The notes under the pieces were generated by a model, which had not been told where the DNA came from, made no database searches, and worked only from the letters and a program-made list of their open reading frames with translations. Made by a program: the position numbers and the translations under genes. A stretch of DNA of 64,000 bases from Thermosulfuriphilus ammonigenes (lineage in GTDB: Bacteria > Desulfobacterota > Thermodesulfobacteria > Thermodesulfobacteriales > ST65), in NCBI RefSeq assembly GCF_011207455.1, contig NZ_CP048877.1:2162576-2226575 (forward strand). The letters are read 5' to 3'. Every line of letters starts with the position of its first letter. The stretch's first letter is position 1. Below, in pieces: positions 26,244 to 35,298 of the stretch.

Positions 26244-28712
26244 GTGGAGAGCCTCGTCAGTCTTTCTTCAAAAGAGGCCCTTTCGGCCTCAAAGGTGGGT
26301 TATAAGGCCGCTCGTTTGGCCAGATTGGCCTGTGAAGGGTTTCCGGTACCGGCGGGCTATGTTCTAACTAGTAGGGCTTTAAGGGAATTTTTTCGTTTTA
26401 ACGGTCTTAATAGTCAAGTCGAAAATCTCAGCCAGTCCATCCTCAAAGGGTGCTTTCCAGAGCATCTGACAAAGAGGCTACAGGAGGCCTTGACCACCCT
26501 CGGGGCCGACGTCTTGGCTATCCGTTCTTCAGCGGTGGCCGAGGACACTCAGCAGGCCTCTATGGCTGGACAGCTAGAGACCTTTCTTCAAATTGCCCCA
26601 GATAAAGCCGCCGAGGCCATTAAGGCCTGCTGGGCCAGCCTTTTTTCCAGAGGGGCCCGGCTGTATCTGGCCCAAAAGGGACTTGAGTCGGCCTCTACTA
26701 TGGGGGTGATTCTCCAGAGACAGGTATTTCCTCTTTATTCTGGGGTCATTTTTTCCCTCCGTCCCGACTCTGGGGTGGCTGACGAACTTGTTTGTGAATG
26801 GGTGTCCGGCTTGGGTGATAGTCTCGTCTCTGGGCGGCGCTCTCCCCAAAGAATTTATCTTCTAAGATCAAATCCTCGGCTTCCTCCAGAACTTCCTTCG
26901 ACTCTGGCCCAAGGTCTAAAACAGCTTATTCCTCTGGTTTTCAAGGCCGAGGAAATCTTTAATGACTTCTTGGACATAGAGTGGTGTCTTGACCAAGAGG
27001 GAATCTTTATCCTTCAAGCCCGGCCGATAACCACCCTTACCCGAAAATATCTCTGGTCAAACGTTAACATCGGCGAGAATTATCCCGGAACTCTTACTCC
27101 CTTTACTTGGTCTATTATTGAACCTTTTCGGTACGGGTACTTCCACGCCCTTTTTAAAGAATTAGGTCTCAGAGACAAAGATCTGGAGCTTCTTAATCCA
27201 GTCATTAAGAATCTTGTTGGTATTCACCAGGGTAAGGTTTACTACAACCTGACCTCCTGGTACCAGATGTTTGGAGCCCTGCCCCTAGGGCAGAATCTAG
27301 CTCATTTTTTTAATCACTACATTGGCCTTCATCTTCCCATCAAGGCAAAAGGCCCTCGGCTTGAAACCCCTGGGTTTAGATTTTGGGGACGACTTCTCTG
27401 TTGTCTTTTTAGCCTGGAGAGGAAGGTAGCTGCCTTTGAGAGAGAGTTTTATCGAATTCATCAGCTCTGTCGTCCCCAGACCATCCAAGGTCTTGATCTT
27501 GAGGGCTTGGAAGATCTTCTCTTTAAACTTCGTCACTTTTTAGAAAAGAGGTGGTCCGGAGCGGCTATGGCCGATGCGGCAGCCATGATCTTCCCAGCTC
27601 TTTTAGGGAAATTTTTAAAAGCACAGATGGGACTTGAGCCGGAAGAAGCCCTTTTACCTCTTCTGCGGGGGCTTGGTCTTAAAAGCGTTCAGGGGCTTAA
27701 GATGATCTACCTTTTGGCCCGAAGGATCGAGGACCACCCTTTAAGGGATCTTCTCCTTAAGGGGCGTTATCAAGAACTTGAGAGAAGTCTTGATTCTGAA
27801 GCAAGGGAGCTTCTTGAGCGATTTATGTTTGAGTTTGGGGGCCGCTGTTATCACGAGTTGATGATTACCGCTCCCACCTTTGAGGAGAGACGGGATCTTT
27901 TTTGGGATTTGGTAAGGGCGGCCCTTTTGAGCTCTTGGGATCCAGAGAAAAGAGAAAGACAGGAGCGAAGACAGCGGCAAGCCTTTACTCAAAAGGTCTT
28001 GAAGGCCCTTCCTTGGCGACACCGGCCTCTTTTTTACTGTCTTTTGACTCTGGCCCAGCAGGGGATATCGTTGAGAGAACGGGCCCGTCTTTGCCAGAGT
28101 CTCATCTACGGCGATATCCGTCAGGTTGTCCTCCGCCTTGGGCAGAAACTAACGGAGCTAGGCTTCCTTGGAGAGCCTGGAGAGATCTTTTTCCTTGAAG
28201 CTACAGAGATCCACCAGCTGATTCGGGGGAAATTTCTCTTCCCAGAGACTCTCAGCCAGTTGGTTCAACTTCGTCAGCAGGCCTTTAAGGCCTCAGAGAG
28301 CCAAAAGCCTCCAAGTACTTTTCTCCTCCCTCTCGCCTCCTTCTGGCAGGCTAGTTCCTCGGAGGTCAGACCTGATGGGGTAGTGCTTGAAGGACTTGGT
28401 GTTTCTCAAGGAAGAGCTCAGGGCCGGGCCAAGGTCATAAGGGATCCGGCCAGGGAGACTCTCTCTCCGGGAGAGATTCTGGTAGCTCCCTCTACTGACC
28501 CAGGTTGGACGTCTCTTTTTCTTATGGCCGGAGCCCTGGTTCTAGAACGAGGGGGGCTCCTTTCCCACGGAGCCATCGTTGCCCGTGAGTTTGGCATTCC
28601 GGCCGTTACCGAGGTCAAGGGAGCCTGCAGCCTCATTCAAAGTGGCCAGACAATTTTAGTGGATGGAGATCAGGGTCGGGTTTTTCTTCTGGACAGAGAC
28701 GAAAATGTTTAA
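26244..28712 (+). CDS. PEP synthase/rifampicin phosphotransferase-like protein
   Basis: An 822-residue protein. The N-terminal ~280 residues are a PEP/pyruvate-binding ATP-grasp domain (RSSAVAEDTQQASMAGQLET; LDIEWCLDQEGIFILQARPI). A divergent middle follows (~290-720). The C-terminal swivelling phosphohistidine domain has GGLLSHGAIVAREFGIPAV. This ATP-domain/middle/His-domain layout is shared by PEP synthase and rifampicin phosphotransferase, but the TIM-barrel active site of true PEP synthase is not evident, so an ATP-driven phosphotransferase with another acceptor is more likely. The GTG start follows AGAAGGTAGGGG. It heads a five-gene overlapping operon of lipid-type enzymes. Confidence 0.8.
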   Translation: MESLVSLSSKEALSASKVGYKAARLARLACEGFPVPAGYVLTSRALREFFRFNGLNSQVENLSQSILKGCFPEHLTKRLQEALTTLGADVLAIRSSAVAEDTQQASMAGQLETFLQIAPDKAAEAIKACWASLFSRGARLYLAQKGLESASTMGVILQRQVFPLYSGVIFSLRPDSGVADELVCEWVSGLGDSLVSGRRSPQRIYLLRSNPRLPPELPSTLAQGLKQLIPLVFKAEEIFNDFLDIEWCLDQEGIFILQARPITTLTRKYLWSNVNIGENYPGTLTPFTWSIIEPFRYGYFHALFKELGLRDKDLELLNPVIKNLVGIHQGKVYYNLTSWYQMFGALPLGQNLAHFFNHYIGLHLPIKAKGPRLETPGFRFWGRLLCCLFSLERKVAAFEREFYRIHQLCRPQTIQGLDLEGLEDLLFKLRHFLEKRWSGAAMADAAAMIFPALLGKFLKAQMGLEPEEALLPLLRGLGLKSVQGLKMIYLLARRIEDHPLRDLLLKGRYQELERSLDSEARELLERFMFEFGGRCYHELMITAPTFEERRDLFWDLVRAALLSSWDPEKRERQERRQRQAFTQKVLKALPWRHRPLFYCLLTLAQQGISLRERARLCQSLIYGDIRQVVLRLGQKLTELGFLGEPGEIFFLEATEIHQLIRGKFLFPETLSQLVQLRQQAFKASESQKPPSTFLLPLASFWQASSSEVRPDGVVLEGLGVSQGRAQGRAKVIRDPARETLSPGEILVAPSTDPGWTSLFLMAGALVLERGGLLSHGAIVAREFGIPAVTEVKGACSLIQSGQTILVDGDQGRVFLLDRDENV

Positions 28713-29526
28713 AGACCTCTGGGCCTTTATTAGAGAAAGATACCCTCTCCAGGTTACCATTCCTTTGGTGGGAGTCATTTCTTTGGCGGCGGTTTATCCA
28801 ACCTTTGGCTCCTGGAAGAGACTCCTCTTGGCTATGGCGACTGTCTTTTTAGGACTTCTAGCCCTGAGGGCAGCTGATGATTTAGTGGATATGGAATCTG
28901 ACCGCCAGCGGTGTCCAGATAGAGGGCTTCCTTCAGGCAGAATCAAAACTGAGGCCATTTCTCGATCTATCTGGTTTCTCTGGGGACTAATACTGTTTTT
29001 AAACTTGGTCTCTCTGAAGACCTTGGCCTTTATTGTGGTTTTAAGTCTTTATTATTTGTTTTACTTCCGAGGTAAAAGTTACCTTCCTCATGATATAAGA
29101 CCTTTTTTCTCCACTCTCATCTGGGGAGTCATTCCCCTTTATGTGGGGCTCAATTTGGAGTCTTTGTCCCTATTTCATTTTTTAATGATGGCCTTTATTT
29201 GGTCAGCCGTCGTGGCCCATGAGATAGCTCACAGCCTCGACAATGTTCATCCAAACCGGTGGCAGGCTTTGGCCTTAAGGGCTTTGTTCCTTTTTATCCT
29301 TTCTGCCTTTTGGGGACTAGCAATTTGGCAGGTAACCGGGAGGCCATTCTTTTTTGGTCTTTTTCTTCTTTTGACCCTGGCAGTGATCCTCAAACTTTCT
29401 CTGGCTTTTTTGAGAGAGCCTGGGCCTAGTCGAGCCAAGGCCTTTTATATCTGGGGATTTATTTTCTTTTTGCTCCCTCTGGCTGGGCTAATAATGGATG
29501 GATTTTTCTGGAATGGCCGTGGTTGA
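28705..29526 (+). CDS. UbiA-family prenyltransferase-like membrane protein
   Basis: A 273-residue integral membrane protein with about eight hydrophobic segments. The first Asp-rich motif is clear (RAADDLVDMESDR, followed by CPDRGLPSGRI); the second is weaker (HEIAHSLDNVHPNR). UbiA proteins transfer a polyprenyl group to an aromatic ring, sugar or glycerol lipid. The acceptor is unknown. The ATG at 28705 overlaps the preceding stop by 8 bases. Neighbouring lipid kinase and cytidylyltransferase genes point to a lipid rather than a quinone product. Confidence 0.8.
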   Translation: MFKDLWAFIRERYPLQVTIPLVGVISLAAVYPTFGSWKRLLLAMATVFLGLLALRAADDLVDMESDRQRCPDRGLPSGRIKTEAISRSIWFLWGLILFLNLVSLKTLAFIVVLSLYYLFYFRGKSYLPHDIRPFFSTLIWGVIPLYVGLNLESLSLFHFLMMAFIWSAVVAHEIAHSLDNVHPNRWQALALRALFLFILSAFWGLAIWQVTGRPFFFGLFLLLTLAVILKLSLAFLREPGPSRAKAFYIWGFIFFLLPLAGLIMDGFFWNGRG

Positions 29527-30343
29527 GGTCATCTTTCTTACAGGAATTCACAAACTTAATAGACTCGGCCGCCTCTCTCTGGAGGCTCCTTTATGGGTGG
29601 CTCAAAGTGCTGATGAACTCACTACCCTGGCCCTTGAGGCGGTGGCTGGGGGAGCCAAACGGCTGGTGGTTTTAGGTGGAGACGGGAGCATTAATCGCAT
29701 CCTTCCGGCCCTGGTTTACCAGGAGACAGCCCTTGGAATTATCCCCTTAGGACGGGCCAATGATCTGGCCTGGAGTTTGGGCCTGCCTCATTGTCTGGAG
29801 GAGGCCATCAAGGTCGCCCTTAAGGGTAAAGTGGTTAGTCGGGGCGTGTTTCGTCTTAATCGACATCATTTCTTTGTCACTGTTGGAGGCCTTGGTTTCC
29901 CGGCCCTGGTGGCCCAATGGGCTCAATATGGCCGCTCTTTATGGTCTTATCCCTTCTGGGCCCTCCGGCTTGTAGGCAGGGCCCGGCCTCTGACCTTTAC
30001 TCTAAATTCTGGTAACACCATCTATGAGGCAAAAACCCTGGCTCTTCTCTTTGGTAGTGTTAACCGATTAGGACACCTCTTTCGCCTGCCAGTTCAAAGA
30101 CCGTTTCCTTTCTGCCTTTGGCTAAAGGATCATTCACCAGGTAAGGCCTTCAAGATCCTCATCCTCTCTTTCCTTGGCCGCCTCAAAGGTCAGGTTTTCT
30201 TCTTGGGATCAGATAGCCGACTCAGAATCAGCCTAGACTCTCCTAGGACTTTCTTTGGGGATGGAGAGATTTTGGCCAGGGGAAGGAATTTTACCGTGGA
30301 GTGGATATCACATGCTCTCAATCTGGTGGTCCCAGCTAACTGA
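29513..30343 (+). CDS. Diacylglycerol kinase-family lipid kinase
   Basis: A 276-residue protein with the DAGK catalytic fold: VVLGGDGSINRILPAL (ATP-binding GGDG) and LGIIPLGRANDLAWSLGLP, followed by a beta-sandwich C-terminal part. It should phosphorylate a lipid alcohol using ATP. The start at 29513 places the first beta strand at the N-terminus; 29498 is an alternative. It overlaps the UbiA-like gene and the following cytidylyltransferase-like gene. Confidence 0.85.
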   Translation: MAVVEVIFLTGIHKLNRLGRLSLEAPLWVAQSADELTTLALEAVAGGAKRLVVLGGDGSINRILPALVYQETALGIIPLGRANDLAWSLGLPHCLEEAIKVALKGKVVSRGVFRLNRHHFFVTVGGLGFPALVAQWAQYGRSLWSYPFWALRLVGRARPLTFTLNSGNTIYEAKTLALLFGSVNRLGHLFRLPVQRPFPFCLWLKDHSPGKAFKILILSFLGRLKGQVFFLGSDSRLRISLDSPRTFFGDGEILARGRNFTVEWISHALNLVVPAN

Positions 30344-31214
30344 ACCCCTCCTCTGGACAGAGAGCCTTTTTGTTCTAGGGGCAATATTGATTGTTCTCTA
30401 CAAACGGCTCAAACGTCCGTCTTCCATGGTTTTAAAGAGACTCTGGCTCAAGTATCTGGTCTATTATGTTTTTGTCCATCTTACTTTGGCCTTTTTAGTA
30501 ATTGGTGGTTTGTGGTTGCAAGTGGCCCTTTTGGTGCTCAGTGGCCTTTTTGTCTGGGAACTCTCTCGGAGTTTTGCTCTTTTATCTCCCGAATATTTGG
30601 TTCCAATCATGCTGGCCTCTTTGGCTCTGACTTTATCTTCTCGGCCTGAGACAGCCCTCATGATTCTGGTTTTTTCTTTGGTGCTCATTTTTTCTCTTCC
30701 TGTAGTTAAGGGAAAACCAGATGCTCATCACCGGCCAGCTAAATCCCTCCTGATCCTCTGTCTCTCTGGCCTTTTTCCTGTCCATCTTCTCTGGATGCGA
30801 GAGGACTTTCTGCTGGCTGCCCCCTTTTTCTTCCTCACTCTAGCCGTGGGCGACGCCTTTGCTGAGCTCTTGGGAAGACTTATGGGAAGACGTTCCCTTT
30901 TGCGGAGCATCAGCCCAGCCAAAACCACCGAAGGCGCCCTAGGCGGTTTGGGGGCTGCTTCTTTAGCCTCTTTAGCCTTCTCCGATCTCTTCCCCTTTGA
31001 GGAGTCCCGGCTCACCTTCATTTTCTTGGGGGTTTTAGTCGGTCTTTTAGGCCAACTCGGGGATTTGGCTTTTTCGGCCCTCAAACGTAGTCAAGAGATA
31101 AAGGATTTTTCTTCCCTTCTCCCAGGTCACGGTGGGCTCCTTGACCGCTTTGACAGTCTTCTTTTGGCTGTTCCTGTTCTTTATTGGTTGCTCCGTTTAT
31201 GGAGGGGGGTATGA
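30312..31214 (+). CDS. CdsA-like phosphatidate cytidylyltransferase
   Basis: A 300-residue membrane protein with seven to eight hydrophobic segments and a C-terminal CdsA signature that fits the consensus closely (SALKRSQEIKDFSSLLPGHG then GLLDRFD). It should activate a phospholipid with CTP. In this operon a substrate made by the preceding lipid kinase is plausible. The start at 30312 overlaps the kinase gene by 32 bases; the longer frame upstream is in the kinase coding region. A separate housekeeping cdsA would be expected elsewhere. Confidence 0.88.
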   Translation: MLSIWWSQLTEPLLWTESLFVLGAILIVLYKRLKRPSSMVLKRLWLKYLVYYVFVHLTLAFLVIGGLWLQVALLVLSGLFVWELSRSFALLSPEYLVPIMLASLALTLSSRPETALMILVFSLVLIFSLPVVKGKPDAHHRPAKSLLILCLSGLFPVHLLWMREDFLLAAPFFFLTLAVGDAFAELLGRLMGRRSLLRSISPAKTTEGALGGLGAASLASLAFSDLFPFEESRLTFIFLGVLVGLLGQLGDLAFSALKRSQEIKDFSSLLPGHGGLLDRFDSLLLAVPVLYWLLRLWRGV

Positions 31215-32272
31215 GGAGCCCTTGTGTTCTGGTCACCGGAGGAACGGGTATCTTGGGGCGCCCTCTCGTTTGGTCTTTGGTGGCTCAGGGTTATCAAGTA
31301 ATGGTCCTTAGTCGTAAAGACGCTTTGGCCTCGGAGTTAGGGCTTCCGGTCGGAGTTGAGATCATTCGGGGTGATCTTACCCAGGATAAATTGGGTCTTT
31401 CCCAATCTAAATTAGAGGCCCTGGCCCGGGAGCTTAAAGTCTGCTGGCATTGTGCTGCCTACGTAGGTTTTGACGCTCGTAAGGCTCACCTGGCTTGGCA
31501 GGTCAATGTTCAAGGAACAAGAAGGATTCTTAAACTTCTGGATATGGCTCCCCAGGCCAGTCTTCATTACGTGAGCACGGCCTATGTGGCTGGAAAGACT
31601 CCAGGGCTTATCTTTGAGGATCCTGTAGCTGAAGTCCCCTTCCGCAATACCTATGAACAAACCAAAAATCTGGCCGAAAGGTTGGTTTTCCATTGGGCTC
31701 GGAGTCGGCATCGCCTGGTTAAAATCTATCGGCCAGGAATCATTATCTGGCCTGGGGCCAGAAGTCAGGGGATAGGGGGGGTGCTGCGCTCCATAGAGCT
31801 GGTGGCCAAGGCCTTTGGGTTGAAGGGAGGCGATATTCTCGGGATTCCGGCCTGCACCATGGCCTACCTTAATATTGTCTCTTTAGATAGCCTTATTGAG
31901 GCCTTGATTATTTTGTCTAAAGATCTTTTCCCTCCAGGGATATATCACCTGACTAATCCCCATCCTATTCGGGTCGTTGAGCTTCTCAGGATAATCGGTG
32001 AGACCGTAGGGGTAAGGGTTGAGGCCATTTGTCCCCAACTTCCGAGGCCTTTAACCCTCGCTGAGAAATTCTGTTGCCGCTTGATAAAGGATCTTCTGCC
32101 TTATGGGCAGGTATGGCAACACTTTGAGAGTTCTCGTACTCGGGCCCTGGTGGGAGACCTTCTTGATCTTTCCCTTGAAAGGCTTAAAGAACTTCTTGAA
32201 CCCCGGCCAAAAGATCAGGGCTGGAGATATTTTTGTTCATTTTTGGGAACCCACCAGCGAATGAAATTGTAA
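31211..32272 (+). CDS. NAD(P)-dependent extended SDR, fatty acyl/thioester reductase-like
   Basis: A 353-residue extended short-chain dehydrogenase: Rossmann motif VTGGTGILGRPLV, the Ser-Tyr-Lys set (HYVSTAYVAG and NTYEQTKNLAE), and a C-terminal substrate region. It resembles NAD_binding_4/male-sterility type acyl reductases and sugar/sterol epimerases; acyl-thioester reduction would suit a lipid operon. The ATG overlaps the previous stop (ATGA) and has GGAGGGGGG ahead. Its end overlaps the peptide-binding protein gene on the other strand by 58 bases. Confidence 0.82.
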   Translation: MRSPCVLVTGGTGILGRPLVWSLVAQGYQVMVLSRKDALASELGLPVGVEIIRGDLTQDKLGLSQSKLEALARELKVCWHCAAYVGFDARKAHLAWQVNVQGTRRILKLLDMAPQASLHYVSTAYVAGKTPGLIFEDPVAEVPFRNTYEQTKNLAERLVFHWARSRHRLVKIYRPGIIIWPGARSQGIGGVLRSIELVAKAFGLKGGDILGIPACTMAYLNIVSLDSLIEALIILSKDLFPPGIYHLTNPHPIRVVELLRIIGETVGVRVEAICPQLPRPLTLAEKFCCRLIKDLLPYGQVWQHFESSRTRALVGDLLDLSLERLKELLEPRPKDQGWRYFCSFLGTHQRMKL

Positions 32273-33810
32273 GATATTCCCGCTGGAGCCGGTTCTATAC
32301 CCCGGAAGCGGCGATGAATTACCGGCAAGGCCATGGGTACGTAGAGAAAGGTATAGGGCTGATCCTCTGCCAGAATTTCCTGGATTCGGGCATAGATCTC
32401 GCGGCGTCTTTTTTTATCAAAGGTGCGCCGTCCGGCAACAAGAAGCTTGTCAACCTCTGGGTTGATATAGCCAATAAAATTGAGCCCTGGCGGCTCCACT
32501 TTACTGGAATGCCAAATGTCATAGATGTCTGGGTCCTGACCTAGAGTCCAGCCAAGAATTACGGCCTCAAAACGGCGCTTGTCTATAAATTCTTTGATAA
32601 AACTAGTCCATTCGATAGTTCGGATATGCATTTTAATCCCGATCTGGGCCAATCGATACTGAATTATCTGGGCCGTTCGGAGCCTTAGGCTGTTTCCTTG
32701 GTTGGTGATTACCGTAAATTCAAAGGGCTGGCCGTCCTTATCCAGGATACCGTCACCATCGGTGTCTCGCCAACCGGCCTGGGCCAGAAGCTCCCTGGCT
32801 CTCTGGGGGTTATAAGGGTAGCGGCGGACATTAGGGTTATAATACCAGGCATCTGGTTTATACGGTCCGGTAGCCACCACTCCTAGGCCCAGGAGGACCC
32901 CCTCGATTATCTCCTGTTTGTTTATGGCGTAGGAGATGGCCTGTCGGATTCGCTTGTCCTTGAAGAAGGGATGGCGAAGATTGTAACCAAGATAGGTATA
33001 GGAGAAGGAAAGGTATTTGTACTTATGAAACTGTCGTTTGAAGGCCGGATCATTGGTCTGACGCTGGTATTGAATGGGAGTAAGGCCCATCCAGTCAAGT
33101 TTGCCGGCCCGGAGTTCAAGAAACATGGTTGCTGGATCAGGGATAACCCGCTGGATGTAATAGTCAAGGCAGGGCCTTCCTTCAAAGTAGTGTGAATTAG
33201 CTTCCAGGACGATCCGTTGCTGGGGTAACCATTCTTTCAGGCGATATGGGCCCAGTCCAACAGGGTGCCGGCCAAAATCGGTCTTGGTAATGTCTTGACC
33301 CTCAAGGATATGTTTGGGCAGGATGACAATGTTTCCCCAGGATGATAGGGCCGGGGCAAACGGTTCCCGATAGTGGACCCGGAAGGTATAGCGATCCACC
33401 GCTTCGGCCTTTTCTACCTCCAGGAAGTCTCCAGCATAGGCGGTAGGGGTGTTCTTGTCGGTTATAAGCCGGAATCCAAAGAGGACATCCTCAGCAGTAA
33501 ACTCGACCCCGTCTTCCCAGAGAACCCCTCGACGGAGATAAAAAGTAATAGTCCGACCACCGTTTTCGACTTTCCAACCCTGGGCCAGATCTCCTACCAG
33601 GTTGAGGTTCCGATCATACTTCACCAGACCATTGAAAATGAGACCGGCGATAGTATGGCTGGTGGCGTCGGTAGCCAGCATGGGGATAAGAATAGAGGCA
33701 TCACCAATGCTACCGACGATAATGGCGTCTCCGGTGGCCGGGCAAGCCTTCTCCCCTTTAGCCGGGACAAAAGAGAAAAGAATAAGTAGGAGTGAGAGCA
33801 GCAGAATCAT
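32215..33810 (-). CDS. Peptide/nickel-type ABC transporter substrate-binding protein
   Basis: A 531-residue exported protein (signal peptide MILLLSLLLILFSFVPAKG) of the SBP_bac_5 family (DppA/OppA type). Seen: GLIFNGLVKYDRNLNLVGDLA, YLRRGVLWEDGVEFTAEDVL, VGLGPYRLKEWLPQQRIVLE, and the internal loop DTDGDGILDKDG. It binds peptides or similar ligands in the periplasm. The ATPases encoded at 35295-37221 are the likely partners; no permease genes lie in between. Confidence 0.9.
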   Translation of the reverse strand: MILLLSLLLILFSFVPAKGEKACPATGDAIIVGSIGDASILIPMLATDATSHTIAGLIFNGLVKYDRNLNLVGDLAQGWKVENGGRTITFYLRRGVLWEDGVEFTAEDVLFGFRLITDKNTPTAYAGDFLEVEKAEAVDRYTFRVHYREPFAPALSSWGNIVILPKHILEGQDITKTDFGRHPVGLGPYRLKEWLPQQRIVLEANSHYFEGRPCLDYYIQRVIPDPATMFLELRAGKLDWMGLTPIQYQRQTNDPAFKRQFHKYKYLSFSYTYLGYNLRHPFFKDKRIRQAISYAINKQEIIEGVLLGLGVVATGPYKPDAWYYNPNVRRYPYNPQRARELLAQAGWRDTDGDGILDKDGQPFEFTVITNQGNSLRLRTAQIIQYRLAQIGIKMHIRTIEWTSFIKEFIDKRRFEAVILGWTLGQDPDIYDIWHSSKVEPPGLNFIGYINPEVDKLLVAGRRTFDKKRRREIYARIQEILAEDQPYTFLYVPMALPVIHRRFRGIEPAPAGISYNFIRWWVPKNEQKYLQP

Positions 33811-33921
33811 AGTTTATCTGGCATAATCTATTGTCTGGCTAGGATCAAGGCCGGAATATCCCTGGCCTTGAGTAAGATTGTGGGATAAATCCTTGGGGAC
33901 AACGATCCTTTAGGAGGGAAC

Positions 33922-35298
33922 ATGAGGTTTTCTTTTGATCCGGAGAGGGTCTTACGGAGCATGAAGGGAATTTTTGCTGAGCTTTACTATGAGGAAACAG
34001 AGACCACCCAGATTACCCTTGAGGATGATCGCATTGAGCGTCTTGTTTCGGGAACGGATAGCGGTCTGGGGTTAAGGCGCATCTATGGCCATTTTCAGAC
34101 GGCTTATGCCTACACCAATGATCTTGCCCCTCAGACAGTTCTGGAATTGGCTCAGGCCCTGACCCGTGTGGATCAAACTGAAGCCACCCCAGTTACTCTG
34201 GCCGGCCCGACCAAGGTCCCTCCAGTGGAGGTAAACCGTCCTCCAATGGCCGCTTCAGTGGCGGCCAAGATTGACCTCCTTCGTCGGGCCAATGCAGTGG
34301 CTCGGGGGCTCTCCCCCAAGGTGCGTCAAGTAAAGGTTATTTATCAGGATAGACACCAACGTCTGGCGATAATCAACTCTGATGGCCAATGGCTTGAGGG
34401 GGAAAGGACCTACGTTGTTCTTGCTGTTCAAGTGGTGGCTGCTGATGGCGAGACTGTTCAAACCGGCTATGAATCCACCGGAGGAACCACCGGCCTTGAG
34501 CTCTTTGAGAGCCATCCCCCGGAGGAGGTGGCTCAGGTGGCCGCCCAGCGAGCCCTGCTGATGCTTTCAGCCCGTCGCGCTCCGGGTGGGGTGATGCCGG
34601 TGGTCCTTTCGGCCCAGGCCGGTGGGACCATGATCCACGAAGCCGTGGGGCATGGCCTGGAGGCTGATCTGGCCGGGGAGGGTTTTTCTGTGTATGCCGG
34701 CAAATTGGGAGAACAGGTGGCCTCTCCCCTGATTACGGTGATCGATGACGCCACCTTGCTTTATCAGCGGGGTTCATATCAATTTGATGACGAGGGGATC
34801 TTCTCTCGCAAAGTGGTCCTGATAGAAAATGGCCTTCTTAAGGACTTCCTCTACGATCGGGTCTCGGCCATGAAAGCTGGTCGGAAATCCAATGGTCATG
34901 GCCGCCGGCAATCATACCGGTTTCGTCCCATTCCCCGCATGGCTAACACCTATATAGCCCCCGGAGAGGAGTCTCCAGAGAGCATAATCCGTGACACCCA
35001 TCGGGGGCTTTTGGTTAAAAAGATGGGCGGTGGACAGGTGGACACCATCAACGGCAACTTCGTCTTCGAGGTGGCTGAGGGTTATCTTATTGAGAATGGT
35101 GTTGTGGGAGAGCCGGTCCGGGGAGCCACTCTCACTGGCAATGGCCCTGAAGTTCTTAAGATAATAGACAAAGTAGGTAACGATCTGGGCTGGGGAATTG
35201 GTACCTGTGGTAAGGACGGACAAGGAGTTCCCGTGGCTGACGCCCAGCCGACCCTTAGGATTCCGGAAATGGTAGTCGGCGGGGCAGTGGAGAGATGA
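33922..35298 (+). CDS. tldD: TldD metalloprotease subunit
   Basis: A 458-residue protein of the TldD/PmbA family with the metal site in GGTMIHEAVGHGLEAD (HExxxH) and a conserved C-terminal TGNGPEVLKIIDKVGNDLG. TldD forms a heterodimer with TldE (PmbA), absent here, and cuts unfolded or small modified peptides. The ATG follows AGGAGGG. The ATGA overlap with dppD links it to peptide uptake. Confidence 0.94.
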   Translation: MRFSFDPERVLRSMKGIFAELYYEETETTQITLEDDRIERLVSGTDSGLGLRRIYGHFQTAYAYTNDLAPQTVLELAQALTRVDQTEATPVTLAGPTKVPPVEVNRPPMAASVAAKIDLLRRANAVARGLSPKVRQVKVIYQDRHQRLAIINSDGQWLEGERTYVVLAVQVVAADGETVQTGYESTGGTTGLELFESHPPEEVAQVAAQRALLMLSARRAPGGVMPVVLSAQAGGTMIHEAVGHGLEADLAGEGFSVYAGKLGEQVASPLITVIDDATLLYQRGSYQFDDEGIFSRKVVLIENGLLKDFLYDRVSAMKAGRKSNGHGRRQSYRFRPIPRMANTYIAPGEESPESIIRDTHRGLLVKKMGGGQVDTINGNFVFEVAEGYLIENGVVGEPVRGATLTGNGPEVLKIIDKVGNDLGWGIGTCGKDGQGVPVADAQPTLRIPEMVVGGAVER

